DNA of 56,214 bases from an uncultured Clostridia bacterium (GCA_944368215.1 CALVWX010000011.1:1-56214); one strand, 5' to 3'; shown: positions 7,893 through 16,837, counted from the stretch's first letter. The notes: generated by a model not told the origin, from the letters alone. Numbers and translations: made by a program.

Positions 7893-9156
7893 AATTACCG
7901 TAGATTACACCGACGATTACCCCCGCTGGAAGGATGAGTACAAAAGCACTTATAAAATACTCATCCCCGATATGCTCCCGTGGCATTTCGCCATAATAGA
8001 GCAGCTTTTAAAGATGGAGGGGTACGACGTCGAAGTATTAAAGAACGATTCCCGCGCCGTCATAGACGAAGGCTTGAAGCGCGTGCACAATGACACGTGC
8101 TATCCCTGCCTGTGCGTCGTCGGCCAGTATATCGACGCGTTGAAGAGCGGCAAGTACGACGTAAACCACACCGCCGTGCTCATTTCCCAGTCGGGCGGCG
8201 GTTGCCGCGCCTCCAACTATATCCCCTTAATCCGCAAGGCGTTAAAGGCGCAGTTTCCCAACGTGCCCGTTATTTCTTTAAACTTTTCGGGGCTCGAAAA
8301 AGACTCGTCCTTCAAAATAGGTTTAAAGCTTTTGTTAAAGCTCGCCTTCGCAATTTTCTATGGCGACAGCATCATGTGGTGCTATAACCAGACCCGTCCT
8401 TACGAGGAGCAGGCGGGTGCGGCGGATAAAGCCCGCAAGGAGGCCATGGATGCGGTAATCGGGGCATATAAGGCGGGCAATTACTATAAGTATAAAAAAA
8501 TCAACGCAAAAATAATATCCATTTTTGCCTCCGTAAAGCGCAAAAACGTAAAAAAAGTAAAGGTCGGCATCGTCGGCGAAATTTACGTAAAGTACGCCTA
8601 CCTCGGCAACAACCACCTCGAAGATTTTCTTCTCTCCGAGGACTGCGAACCCGTCGTCCCCGCCCTCATGGACTTCGTGCTGTATTGCATAGTCAATAAC
8701 ATCAACGATTCCGATTTTTACGGCAAAAAGGGCATTTTCTACACCGCCAACCGCATACTCTACCGCGTGCTTTACCGCATGCAGAAAAATATCATCAAAC
8801 AGTATAAAAAGGAGGGCACCTTCGAACCCATTCACGATTTCGAACACCTCCGCAAATGCGCCGATAAGGTCATAAATCAGGGCGTAAAGATGGGCGAAGG
8901 CTGGCTCATTCCCGCCGAAATGGCCGCCCTTGCGGAGACGGGGACCGAAAATATCGTCTGTGCCCAGCCCTTCGGCTGCCTGCCCAACCACATTGCGGGC
9001 AAGGGCGCAATCCGTACACTCAAGAATATGTACGAGCACGAAAATATCGTCGCCGTCGACTACGACCCTTCGGCTACAAAGGTCAATCAGGAAAACCGCA
9101 TAAAGCTCATGCTCGCCACCGCGAGAGAAAATTTAGCACAAACAAAAGACAACTGA
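7882..9156 (+). CDS. HgdB-like C-terminal partner of the split activase protein
   Basis: 424-residue protein corresponding to the C-terminal part of the large activase/2-hydroxyacyl-CoA dehydratase-like proteins. Likely cluster or substrate cysteines are C73, C76 and C78 in NDTCYPCLC and C108 in SGGGCRASNY. ATG 7882 is used rather than the earlier in-frame codon at 7852, because it opens the conserved region directly after the upstream gene's AAAAAGGTG and produces an 11-bp overlap with the upstream stop, a typical translational-coupling arrangement. It presumably forms a stable complex with the 980-residue protein. Function in this organism is unknown; a role in a radical dehydration or low-potential reduction is an inference from family. 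Confidence 0.85.
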   Translation: MQDKITVDYTDDYPRWKDEYKSTYKILIPDMLPWHFAIIEQLLKMEGYDVEVLKNDSRAVIDEGLKRVHNDTCYPCLCVVGQYIDALKSGKYDVNHTAVLISQSGGGCRASNYIPLIRKALKAQFPNVPVISLNFSGLEKDSSFKIGLKLLLKLAFAIFYGDSIMWCYNQTRPYEEQAGAADKARKEAMDAVIGAYKAGNYYKYKKINAKIISIFASVKRKNVKKVKVGIVGEIYVKYAYLGNNHLEDFLLSEDCEPVVPALMDFVLYCIVNNINDSDFYGKKGIFYTANRILYRVLYRMQKNIIKQYKKEGTFEPIHDFEHLRKCADKVINQGVKMGEGWLIPAEMAALAETGTENIVCAQPFGCLPNHIAGKGAIRTLKNMYEHENIVAVDYDPSATKVNQENRIKLMLATARENLAQTKDN

Positions 9157-9189
9157 TTGCATATGTTACTGATTTTATAAACGGTTCCC

Positions 9190-9226
9190 AAAAAATATCC
9201 CCCGCCGAGGCGGGGGATATTTTTTG
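9190..9226 (+). terminator. Intrinsic terminator of activase operon
   Basis: Long stem AAAAAATATCCCCCGC (9190-9205) with GCGGGGGATATTTTTT (9210-9225), then GTCTTT. The symmetric A/T flanks would let it work in both directions. Confidence 0.9.
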
Positions 9227-9290
9227 TCTTTAGAAACAAAATAAAATGTTGAGGAGTACCTTAACGGTGCTTAATTTTATCCCGATTAGT

Positions 9291-9399
9291 GTCATCTTGA
9301 GCGCAGCCGCAGGCGAAGCCGAAAGATCCGGTCTGACTCACGGCCCGGCCGGATACGTTCGACTGCGCAGGGTTTCACCCTGCTCCGCTCAGAATGACA
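9291..9399. repeat. REP-like imperfect palindrome (GTCATCTTGAGCG...CGCTCAGAATGAC)
   Basis: The ends GTCATCTTGAGCG (9291-9303) and CCGCTCAGAATGAC (9386-9399) are imperfect inverted repeats enclosing shorter self-complementary arms. This resembles the intergenic GTCAT-CTGAGCG family seen widely in bacterial genomes. A partial relative is at 50656. It fills most of the 374-bp gap between the activase operon and umuC. It has no ORF of its own worth calling. Confidence 0.75.
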
Positions 9400-9463
9400 G
9401 CTGGGTATCGCCAAGGCTGAAGAAAGAATACCTCATCGCAAACAAAATAAAGAATAGCGGCGG

Positions 9464-9492
9464 TTGACAATAAAAAAATGCCGTGCTAAAAT
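9464..9492 (+). promoter_or_regulatory. Strong SigA promoter of the Y-family polymerase gene
   Basis: Consensus TTGACA (9464-9469), 17-nt spacer, TAAAAT (9487-9492). The SOS-box-like palindrome starts 6 nt downstream, covering the transcription start. Confidence 0.85.
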
Positions 9493-9497
9493 ATTAT

Positions 9498-9511
9498 CAA
9501 ACATATGTTTC
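9498..9511. promoter_or_regulatory. Probable LexA operator (SOS box)
   Basis: CAAACATATGTTTC contains the perfect 12-bp palindrome AAACATATGTTT and matches the Firmicutes LexA pattern GAAC-N4-GTTC with one change per arm. It lies on the transcription start of the polymerase gene, where a repressor would block initiation. SOS control is the usual regulation of this polymerase class, which supports the call. No lexA is in the window. Confidence 0.72.
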
Positions 9512-9530
9512 ATATTAAAGGAGGCAAAAA

Positions 9531-11024
9531 ATGAAAGAGCGCACATATATTGCAATCGATTTAAAATCATTTTATGCCTCCGTGGAGTGCGTAGACAGAA
9601 ATCTCGATCCCATGAATACCAATCTCGTCGTGGCGGACAAGAGCAGGACGGAAAAGACCATCTGCCTCGCAGTGTCGCCGTCGCTTAAATCATACGGCAT
9701 ACCAGGCCGCGCCCGCCTTTTCGAGGTTGTGCAGAAGGTAAGGGAGGTCAACCGCGAACGCCGCAGGAATGTCCCCGGCGGAAAGTTTACTGGTAAATCG
9801 CATTTTGACAGCGAGCTTAAAGCCGACCCTTCTCTCGAGCTTGGGTTTATCGTCGCCCCGCCGCGCATGGCGCACTACATTGAACACAGCGTAAAGATTT
9901 ATCAGATATATTTGCAATACGCCGCGCCCGACGATATTCACGTCTATTCTATAGACGAGGTTTTTATCGACGCAACCGATTACATTCAGGCGGCAAAATG
10001 CACCGCGCGCGAATATGCCATGCGCATTATTAAGCAAGTGCTGAAAGAAACGGGAATAACCGCCACGGCGGGCATAGGCTCAAATTTATACCTCTGCAAG
10101 GTCGCAATGGACATTGTCGCCAAGCATGTCCCCGCCGATAAAGACGGCGTGCGCATCGCCGAACTCGACGAAACGACTTACCGCAAAACGCTGTGGAATC
10201 ACCGCCCGCTGACCGACTTCTGGCGCGTGGGGAGGGGGTATTGCGAAAAGTTGGAAAAGCACGGGCTGTATACCATGGGCGACATTGCCCGTTGTTCAAT
10301 AGGCACGGGCCCCATTTATAACGAAGAATTGCTCTACAGAATGTTCGGTATCAATGCAGAACTTCTCATCGACCACGCGTGGGGTTGGGAGCCGTGCACC
10401 ATTGCGGATATAAAGGCATACAAGCCGCAGGCAAACAGCCTCGGCTCGGGTCAGGTGTTGCAGGAGCCTTACCCCTATGAAAAGGCAAAGCTCGTCGCAA
10501 CCGAAATGGCCGATTCTCTCGCCCTCGACCTCGTGGCAAAGGGACTCGTCACAAATCAGATTGTCATGACGGTCGGCTACGATACAGAAAACAAGAATTG
10601 CGTCGAATGTTCAATCGACCGTTACGGCAGAAAAATCCCCAAGCACGCCCACGGCACTTATAATCTCGACGGTTACACTTCGTCTGGCAAGCTCATCCGC
10701 TACGCCGCAACTGAGCTCTTCGACAGAATAATCAATAAAAAGTTTACCGTCCGCCGCCTGTATATCACGGCGACAAAGGTAATTTCAGAAGAGGACGCTG
10801 CCGACCCGCCCGTCGAACAGCTCAACCTGTTCAAGGATTACGAAGAGGAGCAGGCCCGAAAAAATCTTTTCGACGCACAGACTCAAAAGGAGAAAAAGCG
10901 GCAGCAGGCTGTGCTTGAAATACGGCAAAAGTACGGCAAAAACGCCGTGCTCAAAGCCAACAGTCTGGAAGAGGGCGCCACGGCCAAGAACCGAAACGAA
11001 CAGATAGGGGGACATAAAGCCTGA
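9531..11024 (+). CDS. Y-family translesion DNA polymerase (UmuC/UvrX-like)
   Basis: Error-prone polymerase that copies past DNA lesions. The 497-residue product has the palm Asp D10 in IAIDLKSFYAS, the catalytic SIDE block at 140-143 (D142, E143), the finger/thumb segment GIGSNLYLCKVAMDIVAKH, and a C-terminal little-finger domain followed by a charged tail rich in K, Q and E (about 430-497). Such a tail often ends in a beta-clamp-binding peptide; QLNLF near 430 fits that motif. ATG 9531 has the perfect AAAGGAGG. Transcription starts over an SOS box. The next gene is a YolD-like protein, the usual partner of UvrX/UmuC-type polymerases in Firmicutes and their plasmids or phages. Confidence 0.93.
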   Translation: MKERTYIAIDLKSFYASVECVDRNLDPMNTNLVVADKSRTEKTICLAVSPSLKSYGIPGRARLFEVVQKVREVNRERRRNVPGGKFTGKSHFDSELKADPSLELGFIVAPPRMAHYIEHSVKIYQIYLQYAAPDDIHVYSIDEVFIDATDYIQAAKCTAREYAMRIIKQVLKETGITATAGIGSNLYLCKVAMDIVAKHVPADKDGVRIAELDETTYRKTLWNHRPLTDFWRVGRGYCEKLEKHGLYTMGDIARCSIGTGPIYNEELLYRMFGINAELLIDHAWGWEPCTIADIKAYKPQANSLGSGQVLQEPYPYEKAKLVATEMADSLALDLVAKGLVTNQIVMTVGYDTENKNCVECSIDRYGRKIPKHAHGTYNLDGYTSSGKLIRYAATELFDRIINKKFTVRRLYITATKVISEEDAADPPVEQLNLFKDYEEEQARKNLFDAQTQKEKKRQQAVLEIRQKYGKNAVLKANSLEEGATAKNRNEQIGGHKA

Positions 11025-11071
11025 ATAAACTAATGTGTCGCGTGCGACTGTTTATTTAGCAAGAAAAAGCC

Positions 11072-11467
11072 ATGAATAATTATGACGATATAATAAATCT
11101 GCCCCATCACCAATCAAAAACGCATCCGCATATGTCCCTGCACGACCGCGCAGCGCAGTTTGCGCCGTTTGCCGCGCTCACAGGTTATGACGACGCCGTA
11201 AAGGAGGCGGGACGGCTGACCGACAGCCGTCCCGAGCCGGATGAAAATGAGCTTTACGAACTCGATTTAAAGCTTTCAGAATTCGCCGCGCGCATTTCGC
11301 AGCAGCCCGAAGTTACCATAACTTATTTCGAACCCGACGCCGTAAAGGAAGGCGGAGCCTTCGTCACATTTACGGGCAGGCTCAAAAAAATAAGCGGCCC
11401 GCAAAAGCGGGTTGTCTTTACGGACGGCCGGGCAATCAACATTGCAGATATAATTTCAATCACATAG
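11072..11467 (+). CDS. YolD-like protein, partner of Y-family polymerase
   Basis: 131-residue protein with the YolD-like signature MSLHDRAAQFAPFAALTGYD (24-43) followed by a helical EAGRLTD segment and a C-terminal beta region ending in a 'FTDGRAINIADIISI' strand. YolD-like proteins are consistently encoded beside UvrX/UmuC polymerases, and their exact biochemical role is not settled. It begins 47 bp after the polymerase stop in the same direction and shares its SOS-controlled promoter. The Shine-Dalgarno is weak (AAGAAAAAG). A terminator follows 16 bp after the stop. Confidence 0.87.
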   Translation: MNNYDDIINLPHHQSKTHPHMSLHDRAAQFAPFAALTGYDDAVKEAGRLTDSRPEPDENELYELDLKLSEFAARISQQPEVTITYFEPDAVKEGGAFVTFTGRLKKISGPQKRVVFTDGRAINIADIISIT

Positions 11468-11483
11468 TACAAATATGCAAAGT

Positions 11484-11521
11484 GCGGACGGCAAAGAAAT
11501 TGCCGTCCGCCTTTTAATTTT
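11484..11521 (+). terminator. Intrinsic terminator after yolD-like gene
   Basis: 11-bp stem GCGGACGGCAA (11484-11494) with TTGCCGTCCGC (11500-11510), loop AGAAA, tail CTTTTAATTTT. It lies between convergent genes. Confidence 0.88.
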
Positions 11522-11540
11522 CAGCTTTTATATGTATTGA

Positions 11541-12476
11541 TTATTTTATAGTGGTGGGGCGCTTTATGCTCTTTATAATGGTAAAAATCATAAATGCCGC
11601 GCCGAGTACGGTGAACACAATCAGCCAGGTAAGGTCGGAGTAGAAGGCCTCCCGCAGCTCATCGTTGTAGGTCATTTCGTAGCTGAACGCCTCGATGTAA
11701 TTTACCTCTCTGTATCCCGCATCAATATACGCATTGCCCACCTGTATTATGGCCGCTCCGTAAAGGGCGGCTATCATGGCGATGAGGGTAAGCACGCTTA
11801 TCATCACAACCATTACCCAGTTCTGTTTGCCGCCGAACTTCCTGTACAAAAACCACCCTATCGCGATGGAAATAAACGCCGATATGGTCGAAAGATACCC
11901 GCCCATATATATCAGAATACACAGCGCCGCACCCACGACCGCGCCTATCAGCGCGCCCGCAAAACCTTTAAGGTAGTTGTTTGGCGCATTTATAAAGTCG
12001 GCGTTTTCGGCCTCGATCAGCCTGTTTATGTCGCCTATGCAAGCCGTATGTACTGTAATCTGCGCGCCGTCTATGGCGTATTTTCTGTTCTCGCCCTCTT
12101 CAAAGCCTTTGCCGCACACGGGGCAGTATCCCGAACCGAGCGCTCCGCAATTTTTAAGCGTCTGCACTGCAAATTCAAATATCTGTCCCATTCGCCCGGC
12201 CAGCCTCTTTATCGTAAAATCGTTGAGGCCCAACAACAGTCCGTATGAGGTGAACGAGTATTTTGTGTACTTGGTCGCGGCCGCCCTGAATGCTTCTTCT
12301 ACTGTACGTTTCTGTTCGTCGGTGGTGTAGCATGAAAAATGCACTTTTACGGGGGCTACGTTGTCCATAAGCGTATACGAAACGCTCACTTCAAAGCCGC
12401 CGCATTGCCCGTAAGCGGAATTGCCCTCTACTGTCAACCCCGCCTGACTGAATACTTCGGCAAGATATTTATTCAT
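11541..12476 (-). CDS. Membrane protein of unknown function with a CPVC zinc-ribbon-like site
   Basis: 311 residues, family not recognised. The first about 160 residues are soluble and include CPVCGKGF near 118 and a HTAC segment about 25 residues later, possibly a zinc site. Then come three closely spaced hydrophobic helices (about 168-240), an extracytoplasmic or loop segment with many Tyr/Glu residues, and a final helix (about 285-305) ending in a basic tail SIKRP. It is the last gene of the pgm-tkt-methyltransferase operon, 29 bp behind the methyltransferase, with AAAGAGAG before ATG. Codon use and composition match the neighbours, so it is a resident gene. No function can be assigned. 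Confidence 0.75.
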   Translation of the reverse strand: MNKYLAEVFSQAGLTVEGNSAYGQCGGFEVSVSYTLMDNVAPVKVHFSCYTTDEQKRTVEEAFRAAATKYTKYSFTSYGLLLGLNDFTIKRLAGRMGQIFEFAVQTLKNCGALGSGYCPVCGKGFEEGENRKYAIDGAQITVHTACIGDINRLIEAENADFINAPNNYLKGFAGALIGAVVGAALCILIYMGGYLSTISAFISIAIGWFLYRKFGGKQNWVMVVMISVLTLIAMIAALYGAAIIQVGNAYIDAGYREVNYIEAFSYEMTYNDELREAFYSDLTWLIVFTVLGAAFMIFTIIKSIKRPTTIK

Positions 12477-12505
12477 TTTTTATATTCTCTCTTTTAATAA
12501 ATTTA

Positions 12506-13270
12506 CTATATTTTAATTGCCTTCATTCTCAGGCGCACGTAATCGGCATACCATTTCCCGTCGCGGAAAAGCTTGTCTTTAAGCGTCTCTGCGGCGTCGC
12601 GGCGTATTTTGTCGCCCGTGCTTTCGTCAATGCCTTCAAACGGTTTGCGCACGAACATCTTCATCCATTGCACCAGCCCGTCGTCGCCATCTAAAAGAGT
12701 GGGGCGGGAGAATAGATGCGCATATATCGCCATCAGCCCCGTGCCCTCCAGTAGGGAGGAATACTGTCCTATGGTCGGAAAGTAGAAGGGCATTTCGTAG
12801 TTGAACCCGCGCTTTTTAAACTGCCTTTCAAGCTCTGCATGAATGAGCCGGTTGTTCGAATACCCGCCCATTTCAAAGACGAATTGTCCGCCTTTTTTAA
12901 GGCAATCGCGCACGCACAGCATCATGTCGGGCTGACTGTCCTCGTCTATCCAGTGCAGAACGGCGTTGGAAAAAACAACGTCAAACTGCTCATCGGGGTG
13001 AAAGTCGGTCGCGTCCGCCTTAATAAATTTTATGCCGGGGCACGTCCTGCGCGCCAGAGCGAGCTGGCTGTCCGAACTGTCCATGCCCTGAACGTCGTGG
13101 CCGAGTTCCGCCAGAACTTTTGTCAGGGCTCCGTTGCCGCAGCCCAGATCGAGCACGCGCAGATTTTCGCCGCTTATGAGCTTTATAACGTCCCTGCCGT
13201 AATCGGGCACGAACGAAAAGTGCTCGGCGTAATCTTCGGCGTTCCAGTCGTTAACCGTATTTTGTATCAA
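12506..13270 (-). CDS. SAM-dependent methyltransferase (trans-aconitate methyltransferase-like)
   Basis: Class I methyltransferase, 254 residues. Motif I is VLDLGCGNGALTKVL (about 39-53), the acidic ribose-binding residue lies in GMDSSDSQL, and the later motifs are KADATDF and FDVVFSNAVLHWI. The overall shape (HWI, then GGQFVFEMGG) resembles Tam, which methylates trans-aconitate, but the substrate is not provable. The start codon is TTG at 13268-13270, overlapping the transketolase stop (TTGA), so translation is probably coupled. An alternative downstream start would remove the conserved WNAEDYAEHFSFV segment. It is third in the pgm-tkt operon. Confidence 0.85.
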   Translation of the reverse strand: MIQNTVNDWNAEDYAEHFSFVPDYGRDVIKLISGENLRVLDLGCGNGALTKVLAELGHDVQGMDSSDSQLALARRTCPGIKFIKADATDFHPDEQFDVVFSNAVLHWIDEDSQPDMMLCVRDCLKKGGQFVFEMGGYSNNRLIHAELERQFKKRGFNYEMPFYFPTIGQYSSLLEGTGLMAIYAHLFSRPTLLDGDDGLVQWMKMFVRKPFEGIDESTGDKIRRDAAETLKDKLFRDGKWYADYVRLRMKAIKI

Positions 13271-15264
13271 TGGCTGAACCTGCCTTGTTTAACGTTTTCA
13301 ATCGAGCGCTTTGCTGCTTTCACTACGTTCTGCCTCGTGAAGCCGAAATATTCGAACAGTTTCTTTGCAGGCCCGGATACGCCGAAGGACTTCATCGCTA
13401 TAACTTCGCCGTAGTCGCGGCTGTAGCGGTACCAGCTGTAGTGCGAAGCCGCTTCTACGCATACCCTCGCCATTACGTCCATATTGATTACCGAATTGCG
13501 GTACTCAATGCTCTGCTGTTCAAACTTTTCAATGCTTACCATAGAGACGACTTTGGCTTTGATTCCCTCTGCGGCGAGGTCATCTTTCGCCTGCATGCAC
13601 AGCTCTACTTCCGAACCGCTGGCAATCAGCAGCACGTCGGGTCTGCCTTCGCAGTCGGCAAGCACGTAGGCGCCCTTTTCAGCGCCCTCGTGGCCGTGTT
13701 CGTAAGCGGGCAGATTCTGCCTTGTTTCAACTATTACGGTAGGGCATTTGTCGGTGAATGCCGCCCTGAACGCCGCATACGTTTCCGTACCGTCGCAGGG
13801 GCGGAATACGTTGATGTTGGGTATGGAGCGGAGGGATATCAGTTGTTCCATGGGCTGGTGTGTGGGGCCGTCCTCGCCCACGCCTATGGAATCATGCGTC
13901 ATTACGTAAAGAACGGGTATATTCATGAGTGCGGTCATTCTTATGCCCGCTTTCATGTAATCGGTGAAGGAGAAGAAGGTGGAGCATACCGCTTTAAGTC
14001 CGCCGTGCAGCTGAATGCCGTTGCATATGGCCGCCATGGCGTGCTCGCGTATGCCGAAGTGTATGTTGCAACCCTCTCTGTGCTCGGGCGAGAAGTATTC
14101 CGCGCCCTTGATTTCCGTCTTGGTGGAAGGGGAAAGGTCAGCCGAACCGCTCATTATGTTGGGCAGTGTCTTTGCAATGGCGTTGAGCACCTTTCCACCG
14201 CACGAACGCGTCGCTTCGGGTTTGTCGAATGCGGGCAACTGCTTTTCAACTTCTGCCCAGTCGGGCGTAATGCCGTCCATAAATCTATTGTATTCGGCGG
14301 CGAGTTCGGGATAAGTCTGCTCATAGCGCGCAAACAGCTCGTTCCATTCTTCTTCGTTTTTGGCGCGCTCTTCGGCTATGGCAAGGCAATGTTCTTTCAC
14401 GTCGGCGGGCACTTCGAAAGGCGCGCAGGTCCAGCCGAGATTTTCCTTTAAGGCCTGCAGGTTTGCCTCGCCCAAAGGCGCGCCGTGGCAGTCGGCCGTT
14501 CCGGCAAGGGGGGAACCGTAGCCTATGACCGATTTGCATATGATAATAGTAGGCCTCGTCTTTTCTGCTTTAGCCTTTTTGATGGCGTCGTTGAGCGAAT
14601 ACAGGCTGTTCGCGTTGTGTACGCGCAGAACCTGCCAGCCCTGAGCTATAAATCTCGTCGCAACGTCCTCGGAGAAGGTGTTTTTCATGTTGCCTTCTAT
14701 TGTCGTGTCGTTGCAGTCGTACAAAAGAATAAGCTTGCCGAGCTTCTGCGTGCCGGCAAAGGAACAGGCTTCGTAACCTATACCCTCTTCAAGGCAGCCG
14801 TCGCCCGTAAGCACGTATGTGTAGTGGTCGACTATGGGGAATTCGGGCCTGTTGAACAGAGCGGCGAGGTGCGCTTCGGCAACGGCAAAACCTACGGCGT
14901 TTGCGAGACCTTGGCCGAGAGGGCCCGTAGAAGTTTCAACGCCCGCCGTTCTGCCGTATTCGGGGTGACCGGGCGTGCGCGAACCGAGCTGGCGGAAATT
15001 GATTAAGTCCTCTTTGGTCACGTCGTAACCGAAGAGGTGCAAAAGCGAATATAAAAGCATCGAACCGTGTCCGGCCGAAAGAACAAACCTGTCCCTGTTC
15101 TGCCACTGCGGGTTGCGGCAGCTGAATGAAAGGTGCTCGGCAAAGAGCTCATACCCGATGGGCGCCGCACCCAGACATATGCCGGGGTGGCCTGATTTTG
15201 CTCTTTCAATGGCTTCCGCCGAAAGGATTCTGATGGTGTCTACGCTTTTCTGCTCAACTGACAT
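13267..15264 (-). CDS. tkt: Transketolase
   Basis: Thiamine-diphosphate enzyme of the non-oxidative pentose phosphate pathway, moving two-carbon units between sugar phosphates. The full-length 665-residue protein contains the N-terminal IRILSAEAI...AKSGHPG block, the ThDP motif GDGCLEEGI...NDTTIEG, the pyrimidine-domain HDSIGVGEDGPTHQP, and a C-terminal regulatory-like domain. ATG 15264 has AAGGAG. It lies 34 bp downstream of the phosphohexomutase and overlaps the methyltransferase start. The combination links hexose-phosphate interconversion to pentose and erythrose phosphate supply. Confidence 0.97.
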   Translation of the reverse strand: MSVEQKSVDTIRILSAEAIERAKSGHPGICLGAAPIGYELFAEHLSFSCRNPQWQNRDRFVLSAGHGSMLLYSLLHLFGYDVTKEDLINFRQLGSRTPGHPEYGRTAGVETSTGPLGQGLANAVGFAVAEAHLAALFNRPEFPIVDHYTYVLTGDGCLEEGIGYEACSFAGTQKLGKLILLYDCNDTTIEGNMKNTFSEDVATRFIAQGWQVLRVHNANSLYSLNDAIKKAKAEKTRPTIIICKSVIGYGSPLAGTADCHGAPLGEANLQALKENLGWTCAPFEVPADVKEHCLAIAEERAKNEEEWNELFARYEQTYPELAAEYNRFMDGITPDWAEVEKQLPAFDKPEATRSCGGKVLNAIAKTLPNIMSGSADLSPSTKTEIKGAEYFSPEHREGCNIHFGIREHAMAAICNGIQLHGGLKAVCSTFFSFTDYMKAGIRMTALMNIPVLYVMTHDSIGVGEDGPTHQPMEQLISLRSIPNINVFRPCDGTETYAAFRAAFTDKCPTVIVETRQNLPAYEHGHEGAEKGAYVLADCEGRPDVLLIASGSEVELCMQAKDDLAAEGIKAKVVSMVSIEKFEQQSIEYRNSVINMDVMARVCVEAASHYSWYRYSRDYGEVIAMKSFGVSGPAKKLFEYFGFTRQNVVKAAKRSIENVKQGRFSH

Positions 15265-15298
15265 GTTTTAATCTCCTTAATAAAATTCCTTACTAACC

Positions 15299-16828
15299 TT
15301 ACTTAATTGGGCTTTCAGTCGTCTGTATAAATTTTTCAAGGCTCTCCGCATTCAGGAAGGGATAGCTCTTTATAAGTTCATATAGTTTTGCGGCAATAAT
15401 CTTGTCGCCGCCTTTTGCATTGCTTTCAAAATTGATGGGCATTACGGGGTCGTGAACGCTCATGCGTACCAAAAACCAACCGTCGCCGTCATCTTTTTTA
15501 AAGCTTACTTTTACGCCCTCGTAATTGTCGGGCGCAAGGCGCATAGTTTCATCTTTTTCAGCTCTCTTTTTTATATCCTCAATAACACGCGCGCCTTCGG
15601 CTTTAAAGTCTTTTGAAGAGGAGTTAAAGGAAATCCTTACTTCGTCTTCTTCTGCGGGGTGCTTAAGCGTTTTTATAAGGTCGCCAAGCTTTCCGCCATT
15701 CTTAGTTTGCTTCGCAAGCGCTGTGAGTATGCGGGTGATAAGGTACGCGCCGTCGTCTAAAAAGTAATTGTCTTCAAAGGCGGCATGGCCGCTCGTCTCA
15801 ATCGCAAGGGGGCAGTGTTCGCCCGAGGCGTTGCGCCTTATCGCCTCGTCAATGACGTTTTTATAGCCGCGCTTAAAGCGCACGTGCTTTCCGCCGAGGC
15901 TTTCGATAAACTCCGTCAGTCCGTCGCTCGTCACACTGTCGGTGACTATGGTTCCGCCTTTGCCCTCGAGGGCGATGACAGAGGCCAAAGCGATGAGGTC
16001 GTTTCTGTTGATTTCGCGGCCGTCGCAGTCCACGGCGCCCGCTCTGTCTACGTCCGTGTCAAAAATTACGCCAAGATCCGCGCCGCTCGATAAAACGGCG
16101 CGCTTTATGTGTTCCATGGCCGTCTTGTCCTCAGGGTTGGGAATGTGGTTGGGGAATGTTCCGTCGGGCTCGAGGTAAATGCTGCCGTCCGTGTCCGCGC
16201 CGAGCGGCTTCAAAACCATGTCGCAGAAGAATCCGCCCGCGCCGTTGCCGGCGTCTACAATAATTTTTTTTCCTTCAAGCGGCCTCTCTTCGCCGCATGC
16301 CGAGCGCACTTTTTCCACCAGCGACCGGCAGTAATAGGGCAAATACGAACGGTATGAAACCGTGCCGAGTTTTTCCGCCGCGGGGAAATTGCCCTCGGCC
16401 GCAAGCTTTAAAATTGCGTCGATGTCCTCGCCGTTCAGGCCGCCTTCGGGCGTAAAGAACTTCAGCCCGTTTCTGTCGCTGGGCAGGTGCGAAGCCGTTA
16501 TCATTACGGACGCCTCGCAGCCGAACGGCACCTTCAGGAGCATGAACATGGAGGGGGTGGAGCACAGCCCGCAGTTTACCGCGTCGCAGCCGCAGTCGGT
16601 CGCGGCGTTTAAAACCTGCTTTAAAATTCTGTCTCCCGAAATGCGTACGTCGTGTCCCACGGCAACGGCCTCAGGATTTTTCCCGTACTTGATGCTATAC
16701 CATTGTATAAAGGCGCGCACTATCGCGTTAACGGCCTCGTCCGTCAGCGTCACCGGCGAAGTTATTTCGCTGGCAATGCCCCTTACGTCGCTGCCGCTCT
16801 TCAATTTTTTCAGTAATTCGTAGTTCAT
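15299..16828 (-). CDS. Phosphoglucomutase/phosphomannomutase family protein
   Basis: Alpha-D-phosphohexomutase interconverting sugar 1- and 6-phosphates. About 509 residues, with all four site loops: the phosphoserine loop TASHLPSDRNG (S113), the Mg loop DTDVDR (variant of DGDADR), the sugar loop ETSGHAAF, and a C-terminal phosphate-binding region. TASHLP instead of TASHNP is a known subgroup variant. I chose ATG 16828 because the ATG at 16846 is part of the -10 hexamer of the promoter. No Shine-Dalgarno precedes 16828, and the predicted transcription start is only about 3 nt upstream, so the mRNA is probably leaderless. It heads the operon with tkt. Specificity for glucose or mannose is not resolvable. 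Confidence 0.9.
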   Translation of the reverse strand: MNYELLKKLKSGSDVRGIASEITSPVTLTDEAVNAIVRAFIQWYSIKYGKNPEAVAVGHDVRISGDRILKQVLNAATDCGCDAVNCGLCSTPSMFMLLKVPFGCEASVMITASHLPSDRNGLKFFTPEGGLNGEDIDAILKLAAEGNFPAAEKLGTVSYRSYLPYYCRSLVEKVRSACGEERPLEGKKIIVDAGNGAGGFFCDMVLKPLGADTDGSIYLEPDGTFPNHIPNPEDKTAMEHIKRAVLSSGADLGVIFDTDVDRAGAVDCDGREINRNDLIALASVIALEGKGGTIVTDSVTSDGLTEFIESLGGKHVRFKRGYKNVIDEAIRRNASGEHCPLAIETSGHAAFEDNYFLDDGAYLITRILTALAKQTKNGGKLGDLIKTLKHPAEEDEVRISFNSSSKDFKAEGARVIEDIKKRAEKDETMRLAPDNYEGVKVSFKKDDGDGWFLVRMSVHDPVMPINFESNAKGGDKIIAAKLYELIKSYPFLNAESLEKFIQTTESPIK

Positions 16829-16837
16829 ACAATTTAA

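Noticed and set aside
13270-14451. Plus-strand ORF of 393 residues within transketolase
   Set aside because: Antisense shadow of tkt with no family resemblance.
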